Assembly: GCF_020544465.1 (NCBI RefSeq)
Contig: NZ_CP066126.1
Coordinates: forward strand, 1,860,001 to 1,924,000
Length of the DNA: 64,000 bases
Direction of reading: 5' to 3'
From: Chromobacterium rhizoryzae
GTDB taxonomy: Bacteria; Pseudomonadota; Gammaproteobacteria; Burkholderiales; Chromobacteriaceae
The notes under the pieces: generated by a model
The model's input: the letters and a program-made list of their open reading frames with translations, nothing else
Database searches by the model: none
What the model was told of the DNA's origin: nothing
Made by a program: the position numbers and the translations under genes
Shown: in pieces, positions 17,156 to 26,609 of the stretch
How positions within the stretch are numbered: position 1 is the stretch's first letter
How the letters are laid out: each line of letters starts with the position of its first letter

Positions 17156-18094
17156 ATGTCCGCTTTTATCATCCGTCGCATCCTGCAGATGATCCCAACC
17201 CTGTTTGGCGTCATGCTGCTGGTTTTCACCCTGTTCACCCTGGTGGGCGGCGATCCGTCGCTGGTGCTGGCCGGCAAGCACCTGACGCCGGACGTGCTGG
17301 CCAATATCCGCGCCCAGCTGGGCCTGGATCAGAGCCTGCCGCAGCAGTTCTGGATCTTCGTCAAACAGGTGCTGACGCTGGACTTCGGCACCTCCTGGTC
17401 CACCCAGCAGCCGGTGGCCGACATCATCGGCAGCCGCGTCGGCCCGTCCTTGACGCTGACCGGCGCCATGCTGGTGGTGGACCTGCTGATCGCCATCCCG
17501 CTGGCGGCGCTGGTCGCTTATTTCCGCGGCGGCCTGACCGATCACATCGTCACCATCGCCTGCACCGTGGCCATGTCGGTCAGCGCGCTGGTCTACATCA
17601 TCGCCGGCCAGTATTTCCTGGCCTTCAAAATGGGCTGGTTCCCGGTGCGCGGCTGGGGGGATGCCTTCTGGGTCAATCTCTTCGTCTACGTGCCGCTGCC
17701 GCTGCTGATGGGCCTGATGGTGTCCTTGGGGCCGGACATCCGTTTCTACCGCAGCTTCTTCGTCGAGGAAATCGGCCAGGACTACGTGCGCACCGCGCGC
17801 GCCAAGGGCCTGTCCGAACGCGCGGTGATGCTCAAGCACGTGCTGCGCAACGCGCTGATCCCGGTGGTGACCAGCGTGATGATGTCGCTGCCTTATATGT
17901 TGATCGGCGCGCTGGTGCTGGAAAGCTTCTTCGGCATTCCCGGCATGGGCAACGAGGTGGTGATGGCGGTGAACAAGAGCGATTTCCCGGTGATCAAGGC
18001 CATCACCATCTATATCGCCATCGCCACCATGGTGTTCAATCTGCTGGGCGATCTGGTCTACAAGCTGATCGACCCGCGCGTGCAGCTCAAGTGA
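17156..18094 (+). CDS. ABC importer permease, OppB type
   Basis: A 312-residue integral membrane permease with six helices. It opens with the family signature FIIRRILQMIPTLFGVMLLVF. The EAA-like cytoplasmic loop that contacts the ATPase is DYVRTARAKGLSERAVMLKHVLRNALIP (about residues 205-232). A short GQVLTLDFGTSW segment at about 80 is also characteristic. AGGAGAAC is seven bases upstream. Confidence 0.95.
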   Translation: MSAFIIRRILQMIPTLFGVMLLVFTLFTLVGGDPSLVLAGKHLTPDVLANIRAQLGLDQSLPQQFWIFVKQVLTLDFGTSWSTQQPVADIIGSRVGPSLTLTGAMLVVDLLIAIPLAALVAYFRGGLTDHIVTIACTVAMSVSALVYIIAGQYFLAFKMGWFPVRGWGDAFWVNLFVYVPLPLLMGLMVSLGPDIRFYRSFFVEEIGQDYVRTARAKGLSERAVMLKHVLRNALIPVVTSVMMSLPYMLIGALVLESFFGIPGMGNEVVMAVNKSDFPVIKAITIYIAIATMVFNLLGDLVYKLIDPRVQLK

Positions 18095-18107
18095 GAGAGG
18101 GCTGGAA

Positions 18108-19169
18108 ATGACGACATTGCATAATGGCGCCGGCGCCGCGCCGGCCGCCCCCTCGCGCGGTTTGTGGGCGCTGGGCTGGCAAAGGCTGAAACGCAAGAAA
18201 GTGGGCTTTGTTTCGCTGTGGATCGTGGCGGTCTACCTGCTGCTGGCCGTCGGCGGCTGGTTCAATCTGGTGGGCGGCGGCTGGACCGACGAAATCGCCG
18301 TGCCCTACGCGCCGCCCAGCTGGGTGCAGGCCTCCGCCGACGACGTGTTGCCGCCGGAGCCGGCCAAGCCCGCCCAGGCGTCCGCCCCCATCGTCACCAT
18401 GACGCCGGAGGAAGACCCGATAGGCCAGGAGCTGCAACAGGCGCGGCAGCATGTGGGCGAATACGCGCAGGCCGCGCCGGCCAAGCGCGCCACCTTGCCC
18501 TTCGGCGCGGATCTGCGCGGCCGCGACGTGATAGAGAAAACCCTGAAAGGCACCTCCACCTCCATCTTCGTCGGCGTGTTCGGCGCGGTGTCGGCCTTGC
18601 TGGTGGGCTGCGCGCTGGGCGCGGCGGCCGGCTATTTCGGCGGCAGGGTGGACGACGCGCTGGGCTGGTTTTACAGCGTGTTCACCTCGGTGCCGGACAT
18701 GCTGTTGCTGTTGTCCTTCGCCGCCGTCTCCGGCCGCGGCATCACCACCATCGTCGCGGTGATGGCGCTGACCAGCTGGACCGGCACTTTCCGCCTGGTG
18801 CGCGCGGAATACCTGAAGCTCAAGGGCCGCGAATACGTGCAGGCGGCGGACGCCATCGGCGCCGGCAACGCCCGCAAGATGTTCGTCCACATCCTGCCCA
18901 ATATCTCCCATCTGCTGCTGGTGCAGTTTTCCCTGCTCACCGTGGCGCTGATCAAGTACGAAGCCATCCTGTCCTTCCTCGGCTTCGGCGTCGGCGTGCG
19001 CCAGGTCAGCCTGGGATCGATGCTGGCGGAAGCGCCCACCGAGCTGATCCAGGGCTATTGGTGGCAAATGCTGGCGGTTACCTTGTCCATGTCGCTGCTG
19101 GTCACCGCCTTCAGCCTGTTGGTGGATGCGCTGCGCGACGCGCTGGACCCGCGCGCGGCGGCGAAGTGA
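18108..19169 (+). CDS. ABC importer permease, OppC type
   Basis: A 353-residue permease. A cytoplasmic start leads to helix 1 (about residues 37-58). Next comes an unusually long, Ala/Pro-rich periplasmic loop (about 60-130), then the conserved core with GADLRGRDVIEKTLKGTSTSIFVG, VPDMLLLLSFAAVSGRGI, and the ATPase-contact loop REYVQAADAIGAGNARKMFVHILPN. The extended first loop makes it longer than OppC/DppC (about 300) and similar to YejE-type subunits. Confidence 0.95.
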   Translation: MTTLHNGAGAAPAAPSRGLWALGWQRLKRKKVGFVSLWIVAVYLLLAVGGWFNLVGGGWTDEIAVPYAPPSWVQASADDVLPPEPAKPAQASAPIVTMTPEEDPIGQELQQARQHVGEYAQAAPAKRATLPFGADLRGRDVIEKTLKGTSTSIFVGVFGAVSALLVGCALGAAAGYFGGRVDDALGWFYSVFTSVPDMLLLLSFAAVSGRGITTIVAVMALTSWTGTFRLVRAEYLKLKGREYVQAADAIGAGNARKMFVHILPNISHLLLVQFSLLTVALIKYEAILSFLGFGVGVRQVSLGSMLAEAPTELIQGYWWQMLAVTLSMSLLVTAFSLLVDALRDALDPRAAAK

Positions 19170-19185
19170 GCGGGGAGAACAGACT

Positions 19186-20886
19186 ATGACTCAGAACCAG
19201 ACCCTGCTGTCGGTGCGCAATCTCAAAGTGGCGTTCCGTCAGGAGAACGGCGGCGATTTCCAGGCGCTCAAGGGCGTCAGCTTCGACATCCCGGCCAAGC
19301 GCACCGTGGCCTTGGTGGGCGAATCCGGCTCCGGCAAATCGGTGACCTCCATGGCCATCATGCGCCTGCTGTCGCCGCAGCACGCCAGCATCCACCCGGA
19401 CAGCCAGATCCTGCTGCAAGGGCGGGATCTGCTCAAGGCCGGCGGCGCCGAGATGCGCGCGCTGCGCGGCAAAGACATCGCGATGATCTTCCAGGAGCCG
19501 ATGAGCTCGCTGAACCCGGTGTTCAGCGTGGGCGAGCAGATCATGGAAGCCCTGATGCTGCACGCCAAGCTGGGCCGCCGCGCCGCGCGCCGGCGCGCGA
19601 TCGAACTCTTGCGCGAAGTGGGCCTGCCGGAACCGGAAAGCAAGGTGGACAGCTACCCGCACCAGCTGTCCGGCGGCCAGCAGCAGCGGGTGATGATCGC
19701 GATGGCCATCGCCTGCGAACCCAAGCTGCTGATTGCCGACGAACCCACCACCGCGCTGGACGTGACCATCCAGAAGCAGATCCTGCAACTGATCGCGGAC
19801 CTGCAGAAGAAACACGATATGGCGGTGCTGTTCATCACCCACGATCTGGGCGTGGTGGGCGAGTTCGCCGACGAAGTCATCGTCATGCGTCACGGCGAAA
19901 TCCGCGAACAGGGCAGCGTGCAGCAAATCTTCGACGCGCCGCAGGACGCCTACACCAAGGCGCTGCTGGCCTGCCGCCCGCACCTTGACCGGCGGCCGCA
20001 GCGGCTGGCGGTGATCGACGACTTCCTGCAACCGGGCGGCTATGTGGAACCGCCGCAGCGCGAGCGCGGCTACCGTGACGACGACGAAATCATCCTGGAC
20101 GTGCGCGGGCTGAGCAAATCCTTCGACGTGCGCGAAGGCTTGTTCGGCAAACGCCAGTTCCACGCGGTCAAGGACGTGTCCTTCAAACTGGCCAAGGGCA
20201 AAACCCTGGGCATCGTCGGCGAATCCGGCTCCGGCAAGACCACCGTCGGTCTGACCCTGGTGCGGCTGCACCAGGCCAGCGGCGGGCAGGCGCTGTTCCA
20301 CGGCCAGGACCTGCTGGGCATGGACGCCAAGGCCTTCCACGCTTACAAGCGGCGCATCCAGATCATCTTCCAGAACCCCTACGCCTCGCTGAACCCGCGT
20401 TTCACCGTGGAGCAGATCCTGAGCGAACCGATGCAGCTGCACGGCATCGGCCGCGACGGCGGCGAGCGGCGCAAGCTGGCGCAGGAACTGCTGGACAAGG
20501 TGGGCATGCCGGCCGGGGCGCTGCAGAAATACCCGCACGAATTTTCCGGCGGCCAGCGTCAGCGCATCGCGATTGCGCGCTGCCTGACCTTGAAGCCGGA
20601 AGTGCTGATCTGCGACGAATCGGTGTCGGCGCTGGACGTGTCGGTGCAGGCGCAAGTGCTGAACCTGCTGCAAGACCTGCAGGACGAATACGGCCTGTCC
20701 TATCTGTTTATCTCGCACGATCTGGCGGTGGTGAAGCATATCTCCGACCAGGTGATGGTGATGAACAAGGGCGAGGTGGTGGAGCAGGCGGACGCGGATC
20801 AGATCTACCGCGAACCGCGGCAGAGCTATACCCGCAAGCTGTTGGAGTCCATCCCGCAAGGCTGGGTGGGCATGGCGCCGGCCTAA
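19186..20886 (+). CDS. ABC importer ATPase, fused OppD-OppF type
   Basis: A 566-residue protein with two complete nucleotide-binding domains. In the first (about 5-265), Walker A is GESGSGKS, the signature is LSGGQQQRV and Walker B ends IADEPTTALD. In the second (about 300-560), Walker A is GESGSGKTT, the signature is FSGGQRQRI and Walker B ends ICDESVSALD; the usual Pro after Asp-Glu is Ser there. Both domains should hydrolyse ATP. I chose the ATG with GGGGAGAAC upstream; an in-frame ATG 60 bases earlier lies inside the permease gene. It is the final gene of the importer operon. Confidence 0.94.
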   Translation: MTQNQTLLSVRNLKVAFRQENGGDFQALKGVSFDIPAKRTVALVGESGSGKSVTSMAIMRLLSPQHASIHPDSQILLQGRDLLKAGGAEMRALRGKDIAMIFQEPMSSLNPVFSVGEQIMEALMLHAKLGRRAARRRAIELLREVGLPEPESKVDSYPHQLSGGQQQRVMIAMAIACEPKLLIADEPTTALDVTIQKQILQLIADLQKKHDMAVLFITHDLGVVGEFADEVIVMRHGEIREQGSVQQIFDAPQDAYTKALLACRPHLDRRPQRLAVIDDFLQPGGYVEPPQRERGYRDDDEIILDVRGLSKSFDVREGLFGKRQFHAVKDVSFKLAKGKTLGIVGESGSGKTTVGLTLVRLHQASGGQALFHGQDLLGMDAKAFHAYKRRIQIIFQNPYASLNPRFTVEQILSEPMQLHGIGRDGGERRKLAQELLDKVGMPAGALQKYPHEFSGGQRQRIAIARCLTLKPEVLICDESVSALDVSVQAQVLNLLQDLQDEYGLSYLFISHDLAVVKHISDQVMVMNKGEVVEQADADQIYREPRQSYTRKLLESIPQGWVGMAPA

Positions 20887-20908
20887 GCGCTGACGGCCAT
20901 TCGCACAA

Positions 20909-20934
20909 AACCGCCGGGAAACCGGCGGTTTTTT
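20909..20934 (+). terminator. terminator of the peptide importer operon
   Basis: A nine-base perfect stem AACCGCCGG/CCGGCGGTT with a GAAA loop, followed by six T residues. Confidence 0.93.
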
Positions 20935-21118
20935 CATGCTTTGGCGGCAGGAACTGAAAAAAACGCGTCGCGGCGGGAATAAAGCGCGGACGCCATCCGT
21001 ATACCCCGTACTGAACGCCGAATGGTCGGCGGTTTCGTCAAGATGGAGCGCCGCGGCGCGCAGGCCTTGAGATGAGGGCCGGCAGTGGCCGCGTGTTCTA
21101 CAACGGGAGGAGTCTGCG

Positions 21119-21478
21119 ATGAAAGCATGGATGGCGGTGGCGCTGACGGCGCTGAGCATGGGCGCGTTGGCTGGGGAGGCGGCGTCGCGGCGCGACGGCG
21201 CGCTGGTGGACGCGCAAGGCATGACGCTGTACGTCTTCGACAAGGATGCGGCCGGCAGCGGCCGCAGCGCGTGCAATCAGGCTTGCGCGGCGCTGTGGCC
21301 GCCCTTGCTGGCGGCGGCGGACGACAGCGCGCCGGAGGGTTTCAGCCGGATCCGCCGCGACGACGGCCAGACGCAGTGGGCGTATCAAGGCAAGCCCTTG
21401 TACCGTTTCGCCAAAGACGGCAAGCCGGGCGAGCGCGCCGGCGACGGCTTCAAGGAGGTATGGCATGTGGCGCGTTAA
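21119..21478 (+). CDS. COG4315-type secreted repeat protein
   Basis: A 119-residue exported protein. Residues 1-18 are a signal peptide ending in GALA. The mature part holds two copies of the short repeat with the Yx(F/W/Y)xxD motif: GMTLYVFDKD near residue 40 and GKPLYRFAKD near residue 95, the hallmark of the COG4315 / PF03640 family. One CNQAC Cys pair suggests a disulfide or metal site. Family members are periplasmic or lipid-anchored and their role is unknown. GGGAGG precedes the ATG. The next gene starts inside its last codons. Confidence 0.9.
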   Translation: MKAWMAVALTALSMGALAGEAASRRDGALVDAQGMTLYVFDKDAAGSGRSACNQACAALWPPLLAAADDSAPEGFSRIRRDDGQTQWAYQGKPLYRFAKDGKPGERAGDGFKEVWHVAR

Positions 21479-22451
21479 AGCGAGGGCGGTGCTGCTGTTG
21501 GCGGCGTTGTCGACACCCTTGGCCTGGGCGCAGGAGCCGGCGGCTTTCGATCCGCAAATCCGCAACAACACCCTGGCGGTCAATCCGGCGGAAACGCTGG
21601 CCCTGGCCGGCAACAGTTCCCGCGGCACGCTGCTGGCCTATGACTTGCGCGCCGGCAAGCTGCTGCGCGAACTGCCGGGCTTTGTCACGCCGCGCAATAT
21701 CGTGTTTTCCCCGGACGGGGAGCGCTTCTACGTCTCCGACAGCAGCAAGGGCGTGGTGGAGCGCTGGCACGCGGGCAGCTGGACGCGGGAAGCCAGCCTG
21801 GCGATAGGGCCGGGGGCGTTCGGCACCGCGCTGAACCGGGACGGCAGCCGGCTATACGTCAATAATCAGGCCGCCGGCAGCCTGACCGTGGTCAATCTGC
21901 CGCAATGGAAGGTGGAAAAAGTGCTGACCGGTTTCGCCCAGCCGCGCCAGGGCATCAAGGTATCGCCGGACGGCGGCACCGTGTTCGTCACCAACTTCCT
22001 GGGCGACAAGATCACCCTGGTGGACGCGGCCAAGCTGGAGACCCGCGCCGAGGTGGGCGGTTTCGACAAGCTGCGCGCCATCTCCGTCAGCGGCGACGGC
22101 CGCAGCGTGTTCGCCGCCAATAGCGGCGCGGATACGCTGTCCTGGGTGGATGTGCCCAGCCGGACCGTGATCAAGACGGTGAAAGTGGGGCAAGAACCTT
22201 ACGGCGCGGCCTTGCGGCCGGACGGGCGCTTCCTGTATTCCGGCAACCTCAAGAGCCACTCGCTGACCGTGGTGTCCTTGCCGGCGTTCGAAGCGGTGGG
22301 GGAAATCACCGGCTTCAGCGGGCCGCGTCAGGCCATCAGCTTCAGCCGGGACAGCGGCAAGGCCTGGGTGTTGAACGAAGATCTGGGCATTGCGGAGGTG
22401 GATTTGACGCGTAAGGCCATTATCCGGGTGCTGGCCCCCGCCGCTGGATGA
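21465..22451 (+). CDS. YVTN/YncE-type beta-propeller protein, exported
   Basis: A 328-residue protein with a signal peptide (about residues 1-22, ending LAWAQ) and a seven-bladed propeller. Blades are marked by repeated SPDGERFYVSD, NRDGSRLYVNN, SPDGGTVFVTN, SGDGRSVFAAN, RPDGRFLYSGN and SRDSGKAWVLN segments at about 40-residue spacing. The ATG at 21465 has AAGGAGGT seven bases upstream, inside the end of the preceding gene, so the two are translationally linked. Upstream in-frame starts would not leave a signal peptide. The role may be a periplasmic binding or sensor platform feeding the ECF pair that follows; that is inference from context. Confidence 0.88.
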   Translation: MWRVKARAVLLLAALSTPLAWAQEPAAFDPQIRNNTLAVNPAETLALAGNSSRGTLLAYDLRAGKLLRELPGFVTPRNIVFSPDGERFYVSDSSKGVVERWHAGSWTREASLAIGPGAFGTALNRDGSRLYVNNQAAGSLTVVNLPQWKVEKVLTGFAQPRQGIKVSPDGGTVFVTNFLGDKITLVDAAKLETRAEVGGFDKLRAISVSGDGRSVFAANSGADTLSWVDVPSRTVIKTVKVGQEPYGAALRPDGRFLYSGNLKSHSLTVVSLPAFEAVGEITGFSGPRQAISFSRDSGKAWVLNEDLGIAEVDLTRKAIIRVLAPAAG

Positions 22452-22966
22452 GCGAGGCCGCCCAACAGCGCTTCCACCGTCTGCTGGTGGATTGCATTCC
22501 GCGGCTGAGGCGTTATGCCCGCGCCCTGGTGTTCGATCAGGGCGCGGCGGACGATCTGGTGCAGGACACGCTGGAGCAAGCCTGGCGCAAGTGGCGGCAA
22601 TGGCGGGAAGACCGCGACTTGCGCCCCTGGCTGTTCGGCATCATGCACCGGCAGCATATCGACGACTTTCGCCGCTACGGCGCCAGGCGGCAGCCGCTGT
22701 CGGAGGATATGGCCGAGCTGACGGTGGACGCGCCGCAGGAGCGCGGCCTGGCGCTGCGCGAACTGGCGGCCAATCTGGCCCGGCTGCCGGAGGAGCAGCG
22801 CGCCGTGTTGCTGCTGCTGGCGCTGGAGGACATGAGCTATCAGCAGATTGCGGCGACCTTGGACATTCCGCTGGGCACGGTGATGTCGCGGCTGAGCCGG
22901 GGGCGCGAACGCTTGCGCGGTTTGATGGAGGCGGGCGCCGCGCCGGCCGCCGGAGGAGGAGTTTGA
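22448..22966 (+). CDS. ECF-type RNA polymerase sigma factor
   Basis: A 172-residue sigma factor. Region 2 is at about residues 8-75 (DQGAADDLVQDTLEQAWRKW and PWLFGIMHRQHIDDFRR), and region 4 at about 105-160 (LPEEQRAVLLLLALEDMSYQQIA then GTVMSRLSRGRERL). Its ATG overlaps the propeller stop (ATGA) and its own stop overlaps the anti-sigma start. The four genes at 21119-23766 are thus one tightly coupled operon. Confidence 0.94.
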   Translation: MSEAAQQRFHRLLVDCIPRLRRYARALVFDQGAADDLVQDTLEQAWRKWRQWREDRDLRPWLFGIMHRQHIDDFRRYGARRQPLSEDMAELTVDAPQERGLALRELAANLARLPEEQRAVLLLLALEDMSYQQIAATLDIPLGTVMSRLSRGRERLRGLMEAGAAPAAGGGV

Positions 22967-23766
22967 TGGAAACGGTCACGGAACAGGAATTGCAGGCTTA
23001 TTTGGACGACGCCTTGCCGCTGGAGCGGCGCGCGGCGGTGGAAGCCTATCTGGACAACCACCCGGAGGCGCGGGAACGGCTGCGGGCTTACCGCCGCTTG
23101 CAGGAGGATATCGGCGCCTTGTTCGAGCCGGCCTTGCGAGAGCCCGTCCCGCCGCGCCTGCTGGCCGCCGCGTTGCCGCCGCCGGCTCCGTTGCGGCGAG
23201 GGTGGCGGGTGCCGTGGTGGCAGGGCGCGGCCGCGTCCGTGCTGATGTTGGCCCTGGGCGGCGGCGGCGGCTGGTTGCTGCGCGGTCAGCTGCAAGCGCC
23301 GGCTGCGCAGTGGGTGGCGGCGGCGGACGGCCAGGAGCCTTTGCCGCGCTTGGCGGCGATGGCGCATGTGGTGTACAGCCCGGACGTGAAGCGGCCGGTG
23401 GAAATCGACGCCGAGCATCAGGACCAGTTGGTGGCCTGGCTGTCCAAACGGCTGCAAAGCCGGGTCAAGCCGCCGCTGTTGAGCGCGCAAGGCTATGAGT
23501 TGATCGGCGGCCGGCTGTTGCCGGGCGAACAAGGGCCGGTGGCCCAGTTCATGTACCACAACGCCGCCGGTCAGCGCATGACCTTGTACGTGGCCACCAC
23601 CGCCGCACCGCGCCGCGACGCGGGCTTCCGCTTCGCCAGCCAGGGGCCGGTGAACGTGTTTTATTGGTGGGACGGCCGCTTCGCCTACGCCTTGTCGGCC
23701 GGCCTGTCGCGGGATGAGCTGGGGAGGTTGGCGGAGGCGGCGCACGGCCAGTTGCGGACCTCCTGA
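22966..23766 (+). CDS. membrane anti-sigma factor
   Basis: A 266-residue protein with an N-terminal cytoplasmic anti-sigma helix region (about 1-60, with LQAYLDDALPLERRAAVEAYLDNHPEA, the pattern of the RsiW/zf-HC2-related group but without the zinc Cys pair). One membrane helix follows at about 82-102 (GAAASVLMLALGGGGGWLL), then a periplasmic sensor domain of about 160 residues. ATG overlaps the sigma stop (TGATG). It should hold the sigma factor at the inner membrane until an envelope signal arrives. The absence of HxxxCxxC makes a redox-zinc mechanism unlikely. Confidence 0.9.
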   Translation: METVTEQELQAYLDDALPLERRAAVEAYLDNHPEARERLRAYRRLQEDIGALFEPALREPVPPRLLAAALPPPAPLRRGWRVPWWQGAAASVLMLALGGGGGWLLRGQLQAPAAQWVAAADGQEPLPRLAAMAHVVYSPDVKRPVEIDAEHQDQLVAWLSKRLQSRVKPPLLSAQGYELIGGRLLPGEQGPVAQFMYHNAAGQRMTLYVATTAAPRRDAGFRFASQGPVNVFYWWDGRFAYALSAGLSRDELGRLAEAAHGQLRTS

Positions 23767-23775
23767 GCCGCGGGC

Positions 23776-23814
23776 AAAAAAAACGCCGCCGGTTGGCCCC
23801 GGCGGCGTTGTCTT
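23776..23814. terminator. bidirectional terminator between the anti-sigma gene and sdaA
   Basis: An eleven-base perfect stem (23782-23792 with 23799-23809). On the minus strand it is followed by eight T residues, and on the plus strand by GTCTTTT. The genes on each side converge here. Confidence 0.92.
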
Positions 23815-23832
23815 TTGACGGCTGGCCTAAGC

Positions 23833-25233
23833 TCAGGCCGCGTCGTTCACCCAGCGGATGGCCTGGGTCGGCGCCACCTTGCTCTCGGTCACGATCTGCA
23901 GGGCCAGGCCGCCGCAGGAGGTTTCACGGTACTTGGCGTCCATGTCCTTGCCGGTTTCGTACATGGCGGCGATCACCTTGTCCAGCGACACCTTGGGGCT
24001 GCTGACGCGGTGCATGGCCATGCGCGCGGCGTTGATGGCCTTGACCGCTGCGATGGCGTTGCGCTCGATGCAGGGAATCTGCACCTGGCCGCCCACCGGG
24101 TCGCAGGTCAGGCCCAGATTGTGCTCCATGGCGATTTCCGCCGCCATGCACACCTGGGACGGGCTGCCGCCCATCAACTCGGTCAGGCCGGCCGCGGCCA
24201 TGGAACAAGCCACGCCCACCTCGCCCTGACAGCCCACCTCGGCGCCGGAGATCGACGCGTTCAGCTTGAACAGGCAACCAATGGCGCCGGAAGACAGGAA
24301 GAAGCGCAGGCAGCTGTCCTCGTCCAGCGGCTGGATGAAGTGGTTGTAGTAGGCCAGCACCGCCGGCACGATGCCGCAGGCGCCGTTGGTGGGCGCGGTG
24401 ACCACGCGGCCGCCGGCCGCGTTTTCTTCCGACATCGCCATCGCGTACATATTGACCCAATCCATCACGCTCATCGGGTCCTTGGCCACTTGCAAGGAAC
24501 TGGTCAGCATCCGGTGCAGGGCCGGCGCGCGGCGCGGAATCCGCATCGGGCCGGGCAGATTGCCCTCGGTGCGCATGCCGCGGTCAATGCTGGTCTTCAT
24601 CACATCCCACACTTTGGCGAAATGCTGCTGAACGTCCTTGACCTCATGGAAGGCTTTTTCGTTTTCCATCACCAGCGCGGAAATGGACAGGCCGGTTTCC
24701 TCGCACATATCCATCATCTGCTGCGCGCTGAGGAAGTGATAAGGCACCGGGGTATCGCTGCAGGAGCTTTGATTGAAATGCTCCTCGTCCACGATGAAGC
24801 CGCCGCCGATCGAATAATACGTCTTGGTCAGCACGCACTCGTCGCCGACAAAGGCGTGGATCTGCATGCCGTTTTCGTGCATCGGCAGGTTGGCGGTGTG
24901 GAAATCCATGTCGAAGCCCACGCGCTGATGCGTGCGGCCCAGCGTCAGCTGGCGGGTTTTTTCCACATCGGCGATCAGGGCCGGCGTCTGTTCCGGGTCC
25001 ACGGTGTCCGGCAGATTGCCGGCCAGGCCCAGGATGATGGCGTGGTCGGTGCAATGCCCCTTGCCGGTCAGGGCCAGCGAGCCGTAGCAGTCGACGTGAA
25101 CATGGGTGACTTGGTTGAAACGGCCGGTTTCCTTGAGCGAGCCCAGGAACTGGTGGCCGGCCTTCATCGGACCGACGGTGTGGGAACTGGAGGGGCCGAC
25201 GCCGATTTTGTAGATATCAGTCATGCTGAACAT
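23833..25233 (-). CDS. sdaA: L-serine ammonia-lyase (serine deaminase)
   Basis: A 466-residue, single-chain iron-sulfur L-serine dehydratase that converts L-serine to pyruvate and ammonia. The beta domain begins with IYKIGVGPSSSHTVGPMKAG, the substrate-loop signature. The alpha domain has the three cluster ligands in VACSMA, LTCDPVGG and IPCIERN, matching the three [4Fe-4S] cysteines of the E. coli enzyme. The cluster is oxygen-sensitive. It is the second gene after sdaC, 86 bases apart on the minus strand. The upstream FNR box points to expression without oxygen. Confidence 0.96.
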   Translation of the reverse strand: MFSMTDIYKIGVGPSSSHTVGPMKAGHQFLGSLKETGRFNQVTHVHVDCYGSLALTGKGHCTDHAIILGLAGNLPDTVDPEQTPALIADVEKTRQLTLGRTHQRVGFDMDFHTANLPMHENGMQIHAFVGDECVLTKTYYSIGGGFIVDEEHFNQSSCSDTPVPYHFLSAQQMMDMCEETGLSISALVMENEKAFHEVKDVQQHFAKVWDVMKTSIDRGMRTEGNLPGPMRIPRRAPALHRMLTSSLQVAKDPMSVMDWVNMYAMAMSEENAAGGRVVTAPTNGACGIVPAVLAYYNHFIQPLDEDSCLRFFLSSGAIGCLFKLNASISGAEVGCQGEVGVACSMAAAGLTELMGGSPSQVCMAAEIAMEHNLGLTCDPVGGQVQIPCIERNAIAAVKAINAARMAMHRVSSPKVSLDKVIAAMYETGKDMDAKYRETSCGGLALQIVTESKVAPTQAIRWVNDAA

Positions 25234-25319
25234 GATTGCTTACCTCTTGGCTTGATACTTTGGCTTGATGCTGAGGAGCCCGGCCGGCCGTAACCGGCCG
25301 GGCTGTCAGAGAAGGGCGA

Positions 25320-26609
25320 TCAGGCGAACAGATCGTAGAAGATGGCGGAGATGGCGATCAGGCCGATCAGAACCACGAAGATGTTGCTGGCGGCGCCGGA
25401 GTATTTCTTCATGGCCGGCACTTTGGCGATGGCGTACATCGGCATCAGGAACAGCAGCATCGCGATCACCGGGCCGCCCAGGGTTTCGATCATGCCCAGG
25501 ATGCTGGGGTTGAAGGTGGCCACGGCCCAGGTGGTGATGATCATGAACACGGCGGTGAAGCGGTCCAGTTTGGCGGTCTCGATGGATTTGCCGCTCTGGC
25601 GCAGTTGCTTGATGATCAGGCCGTTGAAGCCTTCTTTGGCGCCCAGGTAGTGACCCAGGAAGGATTTGCTGATGGCGACGATGGCGATCAGCGGAGCCAC
25701 CCATTCAATCACCGGGTTGCGGAAGTGGTTGGCGAGGTAGGACAGGATGGAAATGTTCTGCGCCTTGGCGGCGGCCAGGTCGGCCGGGGACAGGCTGAAC
25801 ACGCAGCTGAACACGAAGAACATCACCGACAGCACCATCATGATGTGAGCGCGGATCAGCACGCGGCCGGCGGCCGGCTCAGCGGCGTCGCCATGCAGTT
25901 TCTGCTGGTCAACCGAGAAGGACGAAATGATGGGCGAGTGGTTGAAGGAGAACACCATGACCGGGATGGCCAGCCACAGCGTTTTGTAGAACGCGCCGTG
26001 GGACAGGGCGTCGCCCAGGCTGCCGGCTTGCTGGATGGCCGAGCTGTTCCATTCCGGAACCAGGTACAGCGCCAGCAGCATCAGGCAGGCGACAAAGGGG
26101 TAAACCAGCACGCTCATGGCCTTGACGATCATCTTCTCGCCCAGGCGCACGATGGCCATCAGACCCAGGATCAGGATCAGCGACAGGATGGCGCGCGGCG
26201 GAGCGGACACGCCCAGCTGGTTGACCATGAAGGATTGCACGGTATTGGTGATGGCAACGCTATACACCAACAGAATGGGGTAGATGGCGAAGAAGTAGAG
26301 CAGGGTGATCAGCTTGCCCGCGCCCACGCCAAAGTGCTCTTCCACCACCTCGGTGATGTCGGCGCCCGGCTTGGAGCTGGACAGTACGAAACGGGTGAGG
26401 CCGCGGTGAGCGAAGAAAGTCAGCGGCAGGGCCAGCAGCGCCATGACGATCAGCGGCCACAGACCGCCAATGCCTGCGTTGATGGGCAGGAACAAGGTGC
26501 CGGCGCCAATGGCGGTGCCGTACAGACCCAACATCCAGACGGTATCTTGCTTGGTCCAGGAGGACGAAGCGCCTGATTTGGGCAGGGGGGTGGAAACGGC
26601 TTGAGACAT
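25320..26609 (-). CDS. sdaC: serine transporter (SdaC / HAAAP family)
   Basis: A 429-residue amino acid-proton symporter with about eleven membrane helices, starting with KQDTVWMLGLYGTAIGAGTLFLPI, the hallmark of the hydroxy/aromatic amino acid permease family. VFSFNHSPIISSFSVDQQ in the middle is typical of the serine branch. I chose the ATG at 26609, with AAGG ten bases upstream; in-frame starts up to 26633 would add eight residues. Its pairing with sdaA makes serine the likely substrate. The 185 bases upstream lead to an FNR box at 26795-26808. Confidence 0.94.
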   Translation of the reverse strand: MSQAVSTPLPKSGASSSWTKQDTVWMLGLYGTAIGAGTLFLPINAGIGGLWPLIVMALLALPLTFFAHRGLTRFVLSSSKPGADITEVVEEHFGVGAGKLITLLYFFAIYPILLVYSVAITNTVQSFMVNQLGVSAPPRAILSLILILGLMAIVRLGEKMIVKAMSVLVYPFVACLMLLALYLVPEWNSSAIQQAGSLGDALSHGAFYKTLWLAIPVMVFSFNHSPIISSFSVDQQKLHGDAAEPAAGRVLIRAHIMMVLSVMFFVFSCVFSLSPADLAAAKAQNISILSYLANHFRNPVIEWVAPLIAIVAISKSFLGHYLGAKEGFNGLIIKQLRQSGKSIETAKLDRFTAVFMIITTWAVATFNPSILGMIETLGGPVIAMLLFLMPMYAIAKVPAMKKYSGAASNIFVVLIGLIAISAIFYDLFA

